Origin: Ganoderma boninense
Lineage: Eukaryota; Basidiomycota; Agaricomycetes; Polyporales; Polyporaceae
Assembly (NCBI GenBank): GCA_002900995.3
Contig: CM035306.1
Span: forward strand, 3,816,100-3,880,099
Direction: 5' to 3'
Length of the DNA: 64,000 nucleotides
Shown piece after piece: positions 11,322 to 22,229 of this stretch. Under the pieces are notes generated by a model. The model had not been told where the DNA came from, ran no database searches, and worked only from the letters and a program-made list of their open reading frames with translations. Position 1 is the stretch's first letter. Each line of letters begins with the position of its first letter. The position numbers and the translations under genes were made by a program.

Positions 11322-11947
11322 ATCGTCCTTTCGTTCAGACAGTATACGGGAGGGGAGTCGACGGAGGTTGAAATGGAGGGGGACGAGGACACGGCGGGGG
11401 GAGAGTGGAGGGGAACTGCCTGACGCGTGGGAAGTGGGGCGAGATTCAATGTATGAGTTCGTGAAGCCAAAGACGCGTCGGCGGGCAACAGTTGCGCGTC
11501 GGGCCTGCAGTTTGCGGTGGGAGAGGACGGCAGAGTCTTGGAGGGAAGCTGACCGATGGCTGGAACGTCTTTGGGCCATGCCAGAGGTTCGCGGAGAGTC
11601 TTGGACCTTCCGGCGGTGCCAGAGGAGAGAGAAAAGACAGATACTGGGTAGCAGAAAGCGCGGTCGATGTTGCCGTCGTCGTCGTCGTCGTCGTCCTCGG
11701 CGTCGGGCTGTTTGGTGCAGTTTGGCAAGTATGTTCGGGAGCCAAGCACAGCCAAACAAGAGCCACCCTCACGTGATATGCACGTGCACCCGTTCGTCGC
11801 GATTCACGTCACGCGTTTTGTTTTGTGCTTCGTTGAACTTTCCCGAGAGCGCGCGCCGAGCAAAGCGGACACCAACGCGAGAGCATTCATAATCCTCCGC
11901 TTACCCTTGTCCGCCATCCCCCTCTCCCTCTCCCCCAACCACCCACC
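11322..11947. promoter_or_regulatory. Divergent promoter region between the SAP kinase and the RCC1 gene
   Basis: About 625 bases shared by two genes pointing away from each other. Two CACGTG E-boxes lie close together at 11770-11775 and 11781-11786, followed by CACGTCACGC near 11805. A (GTC)n microsatellite occurs at about 11670-11697. The whole stretch happens to be open in the minus-strand frame of the kinase, but composition and position suggest leader and promoter rather than protein. Confidence 0.5.
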
Positions 11948-13758
11948 ATGCCTCCCAGACGCGCCTCGCGCACAGAGCAACGCCGCTCCCCAGAAGTCGC
12001 GCACCCGCGCCACGAAGCGCGCCGCCTCCCCCGACGCAGAGAAGGCCCCCGCAGCGAAGCGTGTCCTCCGCGCCGCACCCACTAATGCCGCTAAGGTCCC
12101 AGCCGACCCCGCCCCCAAGGGCAAGGCCCTCAGCAAGCCTGCGGCCAAAGTGAAGGCTCCCGCCACAGAGAAGCCTAAGCCGAAGGCCAAGGCCAAGGCT
12201 CCCTCCGCTGCCCCCCGCGTTCGCAAGGTCCCTCAAACCATCAACCACACACCCCTCAGACCCCAACACTTCCGCCCGACTCTCCATCTGTTCACATGGG
12301 GCTCAGGCGAGATGAGCCAGCTCGGTATGGACTACAACCAAGAGATCAACAAGCCCAGGAAAAATGCATTCGTAACCAACCACATCGAGGAGGGTACGTT
12401 CGGCGGTGACGAGGCGGGCTTGGAGTCCATCGCCGCCGGCGGTCTCCACACGCTGTTCGTGGACGAGAAGGGCACAGTACGTCACTTCACATATGTTTTC
12501 CACCTGGCCATCGATTCCAACGCATATATGCAGATTTGGTCATGCGGAACGAACGACAACGGCGCTCTCGGTCGGGTCACACTATGATTCCCGATCCTAA
12601 GGATGATAGTGCAGCCATTGAGGTCGATGAGAAGACCCAGGACCCTGTGTGGAAACCTGTTCCGATCCACAGTCTCATCGAAGAGGAGTTCCGTGCGGTC
12701 AAGATCGTCGCCGGAGACAGCTTTTCTGCCGCAATAAGCGACAAGGGCGAACTTCGTGCTTGGGGTGCTTTCTCGGTACGCATACATTCACCTTTTTTAT
12801 CGTACGTTGTTTGTAATTGAGTATGCCCCATTTGATAGGGCAACCAAGGTCTCGTTGGCTTCTCCAGCCAGTCCAAAAAGCAATACAAGCCCGTTCCCGT
12901 CCTCGACCTCAAGGACGACAAGTGGGTCTCCGCCGCCGCAGGCAACAACCACCTTATCCTGCTCACCTCCCAAGGCAACATCTACACCCTCGGCACTGGC
13001 GAGGAAGGCCAGCTCGGCCGGCGTGTCATCGAGCGCCGCAAGATCGCCGGGACTGCCCCCGAGAAGATCGTGCTCGGCACGCGCGCCCGCAAGGCGACCG
13101 TCATCGGCGCCGGCAACAACCACTCTTTCGCCGTCGATGAGGACGGCGACACATGGGGCTGGGGCGTCAACTCGAAGGGCCAGACGGGCACAGGTCTCGC
13201 CGACGCGAGCATCGACCGCGAGGTGCACGCGCCCAAGCGTGTCATCGGCCTCAGCAAGAAGGAACTGGCGGAGAAACCGTCGTACAGATTGCCGGCGGCG
13301 ACCTGCACACGCTTTTCCTCACGTCTGACGGCCGTGTGTTCGCATGTGGCCTGTCCGCGGAGGGCCGCTTGGGACTCGCGGACGACGACGAGGCGTTCAA
13401 AGACCGCAAGTACGACGACTGCCTTCCGGAACCCGCGCTCGTCACGTTCCCAGATGCATCAGACCCTGTGGTGCACCTCGCGTGCGGCACCAACAACAAC
13501 CTCGCGGTTACTCAGGGCGGCGCGCTGTACTCGTGGGGCCGGCAGGTTGTCGGCGAGCTCGGGCTCGGCGACGACGACTTGGACGAGCAGACGACGCCTG
13601 CCGTGGTCGTGCGCAAAGAGGGTGGCTCGTGGGCTGCGATCGACGCGGCGTGTGGTGGCCAACACTGTCTCGCCCTCCTCCGCAACAAGTCCTCGCCGCC
13701 TGTCCCCGTTGATGAGCCAACTGCACCTGATGGCGGTGATGATAGCAAAGAGTCGTAG
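11948..13758 (+). CDS. RCC1-repeat protein, probable Ran guanine-nucleotide exchange factor
   Basis: Homologues (yeast Srm1, fission yeast Pim1) sit on chromatin and charge Ran with GTP, driving nuclear transport and spindle assembly. Exons: 11948 to about 12476, 12534-12775, 12839-13758. The N-terminus is basic and Ala/Lys/Pro-rich (KRAASPDAEKAPAAKRV), a probable nuclear signal and DNA-binding tail. Propeller blades follow with the usual motifs: LFTWGSGEMSQLGMD, IAAGGLHTLFVDEKG, IWSCGTNDNGALGR, VAGDSFSAAISDKGELRAWG, AAGNNHLILLTSQGNIYTLG, GAGNNHSFAVDEDGDTWGWG, IAGGDLHTLFLTSDGRVFACG and GALYSWGRQVVGELGLG. The tail is acidic (PDGGDDSKES). Frame breaks appear near 11980, 12580 and 13267; at each one the conserved sequence resumes in another frame. 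ATG 11948 has the good context CCACCATGCC. Confidence 0.9.
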
Positions 13759-14143
13759 TCGCCCCCGACAGACTGTCTGGGCCTGCGATACCTCTGGACT
13801 CTCATCTCGCTGTATTTGTCCCAACAACTGTCCCTGTTCGCTCGCCTCCCTCCTGTTCTGCAGGATATTCCACCATCCTCCACGTCTACATCTGCATATC
13901 TCTCCGTGACTCGGCAGGACTCACGTTCATAGAACTCGAACCTTCGCACGGACAAAAGCACATCCAGAGCCTATTCCCCATATCATTACGCATCCGGCAC
14001 ACAACCCAGATTCTCTACTCATCATAACTCATCGTCGTATCCGTCGTACTCTATCGTGTCGTGGTCTATCCAATATCCGTACAAGTTGCTGTAACCCAGA
14101 ATCCCCAGAATTTTGAGAATGGCCTTTCCCTGCCAGAATGTAT
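13759..14143. other. Short convergent intergenic region
   Basis: Holds the 3' flanks of the RCC1 gene (+) and the acyl-CoA ligase gene (-). I see no gene in it. Confidence 0.5.
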
Positions 14144-17045
14144 CTAGAGCTTGGCGACCAGCTTGCGAAGCTCTACCTTCTGAATCTTGCCTGTGGATGT
14201 TTTCTGTGCGCTCATCCAGGTCAGCACCGCCTCTCAACATGCCCAGGCGACCCGCGGCAACGACATGAAGGTATGAAGATGCAACACTCACAGGAAGCTC
14301 CGGCACGACAGCCACCCACTCGGGACATGCGAAGCCAGGCAGCTTTTTTCGCGCATGCGCCTTGAGGTCCTTCTCGAACTCGGTGTGCTTCCCTGCCCAC
14401 TTATCCGCCTTCTGGGGGTGGAGGATGACGAAGGCCATAGCCCGCTCGCCCCACTTCGGGTGCGAACGTGCGACGACGGATACCTCGAGGACGTCCGGAT
14501 GCGTTGCAAGCTCTGTTAATACAACACATGTGTGTCAGTAAGGTCCACTTTTGAGTTCGTTCAGGCGGTCTAACTCATACCTTGTTCTATTGCAAGACTC
14601 GACGCGTTCTGCGACCGTAAGTTAGCAACAACAGTCCATGCTGGTGAGTGCTGTGCTCACCTCGCCCCCCGAGATAATGATGTCCTTGCTCCGGTCCATG
14701 ATGCCGATGTACCCGTCCGGATGCCACACCGCGAGGTCGCCCGAGTTGAAGTAGCCCCCGCGGAACGCCTTGGCCGTCGCGCCCGGGTCGCGGAAGTACT
14801 CCTTCATGACGATGTTCCCGCGGAACACGATCTCGCCCATTGTCTTCCCGTCCTTCGGCACGTCCCGCAGCGGTGCGTCGGCCGCCTCGCCCTCCTCCAG
14901 CGGGAACACGACGCGCACCTCCTCTGCGGTCGCGTACGTCAGGCCTTGTCGTGCGAGCAACCGGGCACGCTCTTCCAGCGGGCGTGCGGCCCAGTCCGGC
15001 TGCTGGTAGCAGACCGTCGATGGGCCGTAGGTCTACAGCAAGGCAAGTGGTAAGAATAAAGTTTGAAAACCGCTCTCGCCGACAGCTCGGGTGGCGTACC
15101 TCGCTGCGGACGTCGACGGCGAAACATGTCAGATTGACGGTCAGCCTTTGTTCTTTGTTCAAAAGTCGTAAGACGAAACGGAGACGCACGTCAGGCCGTA
15201 GACGTGCACAGGCTTGATGTTCCTCTTCTCCAACTCGCCGATGAGGTGTGCGGTCGGAGCCGAGCCCGCGACTATCGCGTTGATGGGCTTTTCGAGGCGC
15301 CGTGACAGAGGCGCGTTGATCAAGCCAATCTGGAGCAGACCACATCCTGTGTCAGCCACCATCGTCGCTCACGCGAGGGTCGAGAAGCCCGCCGCGGAAC
15401 ACATTAATACAGGGTGGACGCACCTGGACCGTTGGCGCACCGCAATAGTGTGTCACGCCAGAGTTGATGAAGTGGTGCCAGATCTGCTGGTACGACACAG
15501 ATCGGAGACAAACCTTCCATCGTCAAGAGTGAAACCAGGGTTTGTGACGGAGAAAGTGAAACAATCAGTGAGGCTGGTTGCGTGGAACAGAGGGGGGGCT
15601 TACCTGTGCAGCCGCGGCAAAAGTGATTGCCCAGGGGAACGTCCAACCGCTTGCGTGGAACATGGGCAAAATCCTTGAATGATTTCAATGTTACTTCAGC
15701 GCTCGCGGACATCGGCGGCACACCGTCCGGACTCACCATAAATATGTAGACTCGCGATTCATTCTGTGGCTAGCATGAGTAACGGTGCGTACGGCGCGGG
15801 AGACGAAGGCGTACCCAGTCTCGTACGCATTTGCAACCGCGGCAAGGTACGACCCTGGCCTTTGGTTAGAGACAGAATATCGTTTAAACAGGGCCGGTGC
15901 TCTCACCTCTAAGCGTAGTAAGCACCCCCTTCGGCTATGTGTCATGAGAGGGTTAGCGGTTAGTACACGTATGTACAACGATCACCTCACTTACGCGTCC
16001 TGTAGTACCAGACCTAGTAATAGAACCCGTCAGCCCACTTCCACACGTAAAGCAACGTCGCGCCACCTACGTGTAGTTGAGCGCGCACGCGGCGTCTTCG
16101 TTTCGCTCCCACTCTAGCCCCGGCCACCCGCGCTCGTCGCTGAACTTGCGGCCGGCCGCCAAGAACTGCTCGTACGGGTCGTCCTGCCTGCCCGTGTCGT
16201 GGATCACAACGACCGGAGCCTTCGCGCCCTCGACGAGGTGCGTAGACTCGTGGTCGACGAAGACGAGCTTCGCGCCGGAGTGCTCGAGGATGTACGCGAC
16301 CTCGCCGTGCGTCAGGCGGGTGTTGATGGCGCATATGACCGCGCGGGCGCCGAAGATGCCTTGGTACGCCTCTAGAAACCGTGATGGAGGGAGCGAGTGA
16401 GTACGGCGTCACGGCAGAGCATGCGATGGGAAGGCGAGACCAGCTATGGCAGGTCTGCAGGAAGCTTCGGTCAGGCCCGACGCATACTCAAGTGGAAGCT
16501 TAGGCGATGGGACGTACATATTTGGTGCGATGAAAGCGATCCGGTCGCCCGGGCTGATCCCGGCGCGGAGAAGGCCATAGCTAAAGTTCTGTACGCGCTG
16601 TGCCCTGGCCGTGGGACGGGGTTCGGATGCGGTGAGTGGGAGCGGGTGGACGGTGGACGGTGGACGCACCAGACGGCATAAGAGTAGATGACAGGATGCT
16701 TCACGTCGGAATGTACAATGGCGAGCTTGTTGGGATATATTTGTGCGGCGCGAAGAAGGAAAGCTAAGGGATTCTGTGTGGCGGGATCAGAAGACTATGA
16801 TGCGACTTGTGGCGCGGACGTTGGGTTCGTACCAAAGCATGGTGGTGGACCGGCGTGTCGTCGGGGAGTCGAAGACGATAATTTACATTCGGAGGGGGTA
16901 TGCTTGCAGGTGTGGGCGAGAAGGTCTGGAGTGCTTCTGACCGAGACCGGCAGCGTCACTGCTGCAACTTGAACCGATGGGAAATGCTCGAGAGAGACTC
17001 ACCGTTGGCCATGTAGAACGGTTCCGCAAGTTGTACGTTGGGCAT
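14144..17045 (-). CDS. AMP-dependent acyl-CoA synthetase/ligase with C-terminal peroxisomal signal
   Basis: Activates a carboxylic acid as acyl-AMP and then transfers it to CoA. About 13 exons, all with GT-AG borders; some introns are long, the first about 230 bases. In order: start MPNVQLAEPFYMANG (ATG at 17045); RAQRVQNFSYGLLRAGI; GIFGARAVICAINTRLTHGE; the P-loop motif YTSGTTGRPKGV, interrupted by introns near 16010-16070 and 15945-15995; LPMFHASGWTFPWA; AIVAGSAPTAHLIGELEKR; VYGLT then TYGPSTVC; GYFNSGDLAVWHPDGYIGI followed by DRSKDIIISGGE; RSHPKWGERAMAFV; and KTSTGKIQKVELR. The last three residues are Ala-Lys-Leu, a PTS1 peroxisomal signal, so peroxisomal fatty-acid or side-chain activation is likely. 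The substrate cannot be read from sequence; medium-chain or aromatic acids are both possible. The frame appears intact. Confidence 0.9.
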
Positions 17046-18953
17046 GGTAGCTGCCTGAGGGTCTTATACCTGAAGAAAGAAGAGGGTATGACGTGAGGGA
17101 CGAGTTGCAAGCTGCGCGGCCGGGATCGAGGCGGAAACGCAGGGTCGGACTCGGCGTGGGGAATCAAACTGTGGGGAACCAAATGCGGGGTAAGCGTCTG
17201 TTCCCCCGCCAGCCCGGGTCATCGTAGGCCGGACCCGGACCCTGGATCGAGGTTAGGGGCCACCTAGGGTTTCAAACTTGGTAAGAATGAACACCAACAG
17301 CGTCAGCTTGAGCTGCTCAGCTGCGCTGACTCCGCCCACCTCTTCCCATTCTCACCATCTCATACGTTCGAAGCATACGAGAGCCATAGTCGCATGAGAC
17401 TACTCACCGTCAGGCATCACAAAACTTCGAGGAACTGTTCCCTAAGAACCGAAATTTTATCAGCTTCAAGTACTTAAGCACCACCGTCGACGCTTACACG
17501 GAGAGAAAGGAATTTCCGTGACCTAGCTGGGCTGTCCGCAGTCATGGGATACGGCCAAGACACTCTTCCAACCGTCTCTAACGACGCTAATCGCCAAGCG
17601 GTGAGTCTTCCTACTTCGTTGTGACAACGAATCTGTTCTGCCAGTGACTATATGCTATGGCAAACGTTATCAGACACGATCCAACAATGATAATCATACC
17701 TAGTCTAAAGACAAACCTCTGGAATGTCGGCAGACATGACCTTCTAGTCCAGCGCGTTTTCCAGGCTGAAGGTCAATCCAGGAAGTTCTTCCGAGACTCC
17801 GACTTAGTCCGAGTCCTTACTTCAATATTCAATTCACACTTACATCGACGTCGCCACCGTGCGCCATCACAAGTCTTTACTTACGCCGTCGCATATAGCT
17901 GGGTCGCAATCACCTGAGTAAGAGAGCAGTCATCGGCTAAGAGGGGTTGACAGGTGCGCAGAACGCGTTGTACAGTGCCTTGCATAATTGCGTGAACGCG
18001 CCGAAAAATTCCCAGCAGGCGCCTATATGCTCGCCTACCAAATCAGGACGCCTGGGAAGCTTCAGAAGCGAGTTGGTGACCTTGATGTGACATGTCTCTT
18101 ACATGGGTGCCTCCCGAAGCGCTGAGTGGTGGGTGAGAACCACTGAGCTGCAGTCATGTGAGTTACGACCAGAAGAGAGCAGGCGGCGGCGTTGAGTGAC
18201 GTGACAGGTGCGCAGTAAGCGCCTGCTGGGGAAGCGTTGCAATTATCAGAATCGACGCACACTTCTTTCACTCTCCCCAATCCGGCGAGCCTCCGGGCGC
18301 CAACTCGCTTCCGAGACACTCCGAGCCGTCGTTCATGCCCACACTCATTTACGCTCTCCTCCTTCGTCCACACCTCGCAAACATACGCATTAGCCTCCAT
18401 CTCATGTGGTATTGAAACAGGTTCTTTGCGGCGCAGGCGTCCAGGGCCGCAAGGGGTAGCAAAGGCAAAACTGCGCTCTTCCCTCGCGCTTTTACCCACG
18501 GACGTAACGGAGATCTTCCGCGAGCCGAGTCCAGATGGTCATCCGCACATGAGGCCCCAAAGGCGACATCCGTTGTGAGCAGGCCCTTTGTACTTGTTAT
18601 CGAGCCCATCCACTAAGAATCTACACTATCCCCGCAATAGTCCTCGTGCGGCACGCGGGTACCTTGCCCGCGAGCGGGTCTGATGGCGTGCATCCCCTAC
18701 GCTGCCCGCTCTTCCCAAACGTCACCGTCCACATTTAATCATCGACACGCGTGCCAGCCGCGCGATGCGGGTTTTATCTAAGTACCCAGGCCCTCCCCGA
18801 AGCTGACCACTTCTCGAGCTAATATCTCGCCCCCGCTGTATCCCGCTTCATCGACGCTGCTGCCTCTGATCTCCGTCTCCCTCTTGCCCGAGGCCCACTC
18901 GCATCGCACTTCTCTCATCACCCTTTCGCGACCCATCCTGCCGATCACCCGGG
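17046..18953. other. 1.9-kb intergenic region containing a dispersed repeat
   Basis: Upstream region of two divergent genes. The proximal parts are ordinary promoter-type sequence. The middle, at about 17948-18215, is a repeat that recurs in inverted orientation near 45.4-45.8 kb (listed separately). Remaining open frames are short, overlapping and not protein-like. Confidence 0.5.
17948..18215 (-). repeat. Dispersed repeat, copy A, bracketed by a 14-base direct repeat
   Basis: Bases 17968-18197 match the reverse complement of 45505-45778 closely, with small gaps; the conserved core covers AAGAGACATGTCACATCAAG through TGCAAGGCACTG. The block is flanked by two identical copies of TGACAGGTGCGCAG, at 17948-17961 and 18202-18215, as a target-site or recombination duplication would be. 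Read on the minus strand the core encodes LVGEHIGACWEFFGAFTQLC, a peptide similar to those in the other copies, so the repeat may carry a degenerate exon. No transposase or reverse transcriptase is nearby. Confidence 0.6.
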
Positions 18954-19946
18954 ATGCTGCTGAAGGTGACTTCTCCGGATATCCACAACACGGCGCTCCT
19001 CGACTGCGCCACCAACGAGGTCCTGTACCGCACAACGACTTCCCCAGTGCCCCCTGGCCTGAGCCCCGGGCCATCTCGATCAAAAACGAGCTTGGCGAGC
19101 TCCAACCGCTCTTACGAGAAGCTCCCGGCGTGCGATCTGCACACAACCGCGGTCCTCGACCCCGACGGGGATACCGTTGCGGAGATCGTGTGGGAGGGGC
19201 ACAACGCGACGATCATCCGGATACAAGATGAGGAGCTGCGGGGCACGACCGAGCTCTTCGACGCTGCGTTCGCCCGTGTCCTGTAAGTCCAGGTCTAGCG
19301 CTCTATCCATCCATTTTACCGCGTACAGTACGCTGACTGTGGCCTCTGTCGCGTCGCTCTGTCCATGGTGGTTGTGTGTTATCAGCCCGGACGAGACCAT
19401 CCTCCCAACACGCATGGAATATACGTGGCGAATCACCGCGGAGGGCCTGACTGTTCGTGCCGTTCTCTCCGCTTGCGTTGCTGCGCCCATCGCTCACTGA
19501 TGGTTCCGCGACTCGCTTCGCTTCGACACGCACAGCTCGTCGATGACGATGACGAGGTCGTCGGGCGGCTCTACTCAGATTGTTCCCTCATCAACGGCCG
19601 CCCCGTCCCGGCGTTACCGCGCCAGCCCGGCAGCGGCAAGCGCGCCGACTACATCGAGCTAGAGAACCTCCCGTCGGACGAGCTGCTCGAGGTCATGGGT
19701 ATGGTCGTATTCGTATCACGCTCGGCATGCAGCCTGATGATTGACTGTATTGTTGCAGTAACGTACCTGCTCGTCACGCCCCTCCGCGAACGGCTGTACT
19801 CGATATCGCGATACGTGTATGCGCCGCCGCCACAGCGCAGGCGGACGCTCGCGACCACCCTCCGCCTGCACGCGAGCCGGAGCTTCGCGAACCTGCGCGA
19901 CAGCCTGCGACGCGCGGCCAGGGCACCCGCTCCGTCAAAGCAATAA
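18954..19946 (+). CDS. DUF6593-type fungal protein, 248 residues
   Basis: Four exons in an intact frame: 18954-19282, 19386-19452, 19536-19698, 19759-19946. The fold-level pattern matches the basidiomycete DUF6593 family: an N-terminal SPDIHNTALLDCATNEVLYR strand pair, then AVLDPDGDTVAEIVWEGHNA, EYTWRITAEGLTLVDDDDEV, GRLYSDCS and a C-terminal ELLEVMVTYLLVTPLRERL helix, followed by a basic tail. The family name is from memory of its conserved layout, not a search. Its function is unknown, and Agaricomycetes often carry many copies. No signal peptide or clear transmembrane segment is seen. ATG 18954 follows a CCCGGG and is the first in frame after a stretch of promoter-like sequence. Confidence 0.75.
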
Positions 19947-22229
19947 CGCTCGGCCTCTCTCCCGACTCTTCTGCGCCTTCGCTGTCGAAGCACATGTATA
20001 TGCTTTGAACCCCTTTGTCCGCTCATGTCAAGCTACTGTACCTACGGCATCCCGCATGCACGACCCAGGCTCCACCTGCCGGTGCCCAGCTTCCCTCACT
20101 TCGGATCCCTCATCGATCATCGCTTTCGCTTTCAACCGTCGCCGCTCGCTCGCTCTTCCTTCGCGCTTTCTGTATTCCCGCTGCCCAGTCTAGCATCTAC
20201 CGCATTTCCCAACCCCGCTCTATCCTCCTTTCTGCTCTCGTTTTCGCTTTGTTGTACTTATGCAGTGTACGCTGTACAATTACTCTAGACCCTGCCTGCT
20301 CCTTGTCGCATGCTGAAGAACACGAAAAAAACACGCCCATGTATTAGCTAAGTTATCTATCCATACTATTGCACACACACACACCCTACTACCACTAAGA
20401 CCAGTGTATGATTGTACTTCTAGGAACGCCACACTATGAACAGGTAGAATGCATGGTGGTTCGATCGATCTATGGAGTCATTCACATTCACGGATATTGT
20501 GCAATGTGGACCGTGATGAGTTTCAGTTGGTAGGCATACACGTGGTCCTTGTGCAAGCCATTCATGCGAATGCCACCCGCTCCACGCCCAACTCGGAGGG
20601 TGGCTGGGTGGACCCAAGACGAGGAACACTTGGCATCAGCAACATTACCACAAGTTCGTGGGGGACCCTGGGCTTCCTTGACGTCCTGATTGAGCGGCTC
20701 TAAGTTGGCTGCTGGCTTACGTAGAGCCTGAGAGGCTTCTGAAGGCTCTGAGGCTGAGTAATGTTCTCCTGATATTCTCCAGACACTGCTCAGATGCGCT
20801 CAGGAAGGTGTTGAAGTTCAGGCTGATGCCGTTGAGCAGGTTGCGCCACGTAACTGACACCATGGGACGTCATCTTGAGTAGATTGCGCGTACTCATACG
20901 AATGCGGTTCCGTGTGGTTGTGGTTTGGATGTTGATTTCGAATGGCCACTCCCCGCAGCGGCTGCAGGGACTCGGACAGCGGCCCGGGGACGGCCGCCGT
21001 GGGTGTCGGCATGTCGTAAAAGATCGGAGGATTATGCAAGCGTTGTGGCGTCTAGGAACACCGCCACTTCTCGTCCTCTGGCGTCTGTCTTTGCGCATCT
21101 CGCCTGCGTTTGGTATGTTTTCCCTCGCACTCCCGTCATCCCCTGTCGTCCCAGGCATATTATATGGCCATTTACGCGCGCCATCGCGAAATAAACGGCA
21201 TGCCACATGCACTCTTGCTTGCCTCCCAAGGCACACTCGGTACGGAGCTCACTTGTGAATACACCTCCCAACGCGCTCATTGGAACAAAGTTCACTTTCT
21301 CTATGACTCAGGGCGAACCCGGCCGAAGTTCCTCCCAGGCACGAGCCTCGAGGCTGGCTTGAGGCGACCGCGACGGTGTTTGGACACAGGCTCTCTAACG
21401 GCGTTCGCGGGCAGTGCCCAACGCCGCATAACTCCTCGCATTGGACGGAGTTAATCACCATTTGCGCCTCGCCATCACCCAAGCCTTCCTAGCCTTCCCT
21501 GCCCCCATCCTCCGCCGCACAGCCGCCATGTCGTGAGCTGGTGACGTCTTGTTCCTTCTCTGGAGATTGCGCGCGTGAAATACGAAAAAAAAACTGATCC
21601 ACAAGCGGAAAACACGTCTCCCCTACCTGCCGTTCTCCACGGCGATGCTCCCGTTGCCTCGGATGCCGAGTCCCTCGTGCCCACTCAGTACTCAGATCTG
21701 GATACTGGATCTGCTGCACAGGCTACAGACTGCAGAGCAGGGCGCGACGCGCGTACCTGTGCAGGATTTCGTTTGGTTACGGTATTACGGGATACTATGC
21801 GCGCGTCATGGACACTGCAGATCTGCATCCGCGATGCACTCTCGGACTGCTCGCGCGCAACCGTGGCCTCGGCCGTGGCATGAGGCAGGCTTAGCTGACT
21901 CGGTGCCAGTCGTGAATTGTTGGCGTATTCAGGTTTCGCCGGCGGACCGCCTCCGTCCGCGGACCCTGCGTCCCCGTCTCCTGGTCCCGCACAGTCATCG
22001 CATCCTCACCACCATGGTTCCATGTGGCGCTGGGTGTATATAACCGTCCTCTGCGCTGCCGTGGCCAGTCATTCTCCCTCCGTTTCACTGCATCCCCGAC
22101 CAGTCCCGACTCGAACTGACTCGACCGAACCATCCTTCGTTGAGCGCAGCGGCCACGCAGTACGCAGACTCCATAAAAGACAAGTCACCCTCGTCAGCCC
22201 CCGCCTTTGCCACTGCCCCCCTCTGCACC
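19947..22229. promoter_or_regulatory. 2.3-kb gene-free region upstream of the aminotransferase
   Basis: No supported gene. 19947-20450 is T/C-rich 3' flank, with CA repeats at about 20371-20385. 20450-21900 has many short overlapping frames without conserved peptides. A TATA box (GTATATAACC) lies at about 22035-22044, some 190 bases before the ATG at 22230, and is probably the aminotransferase core promoter. Confidence 0.45.
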
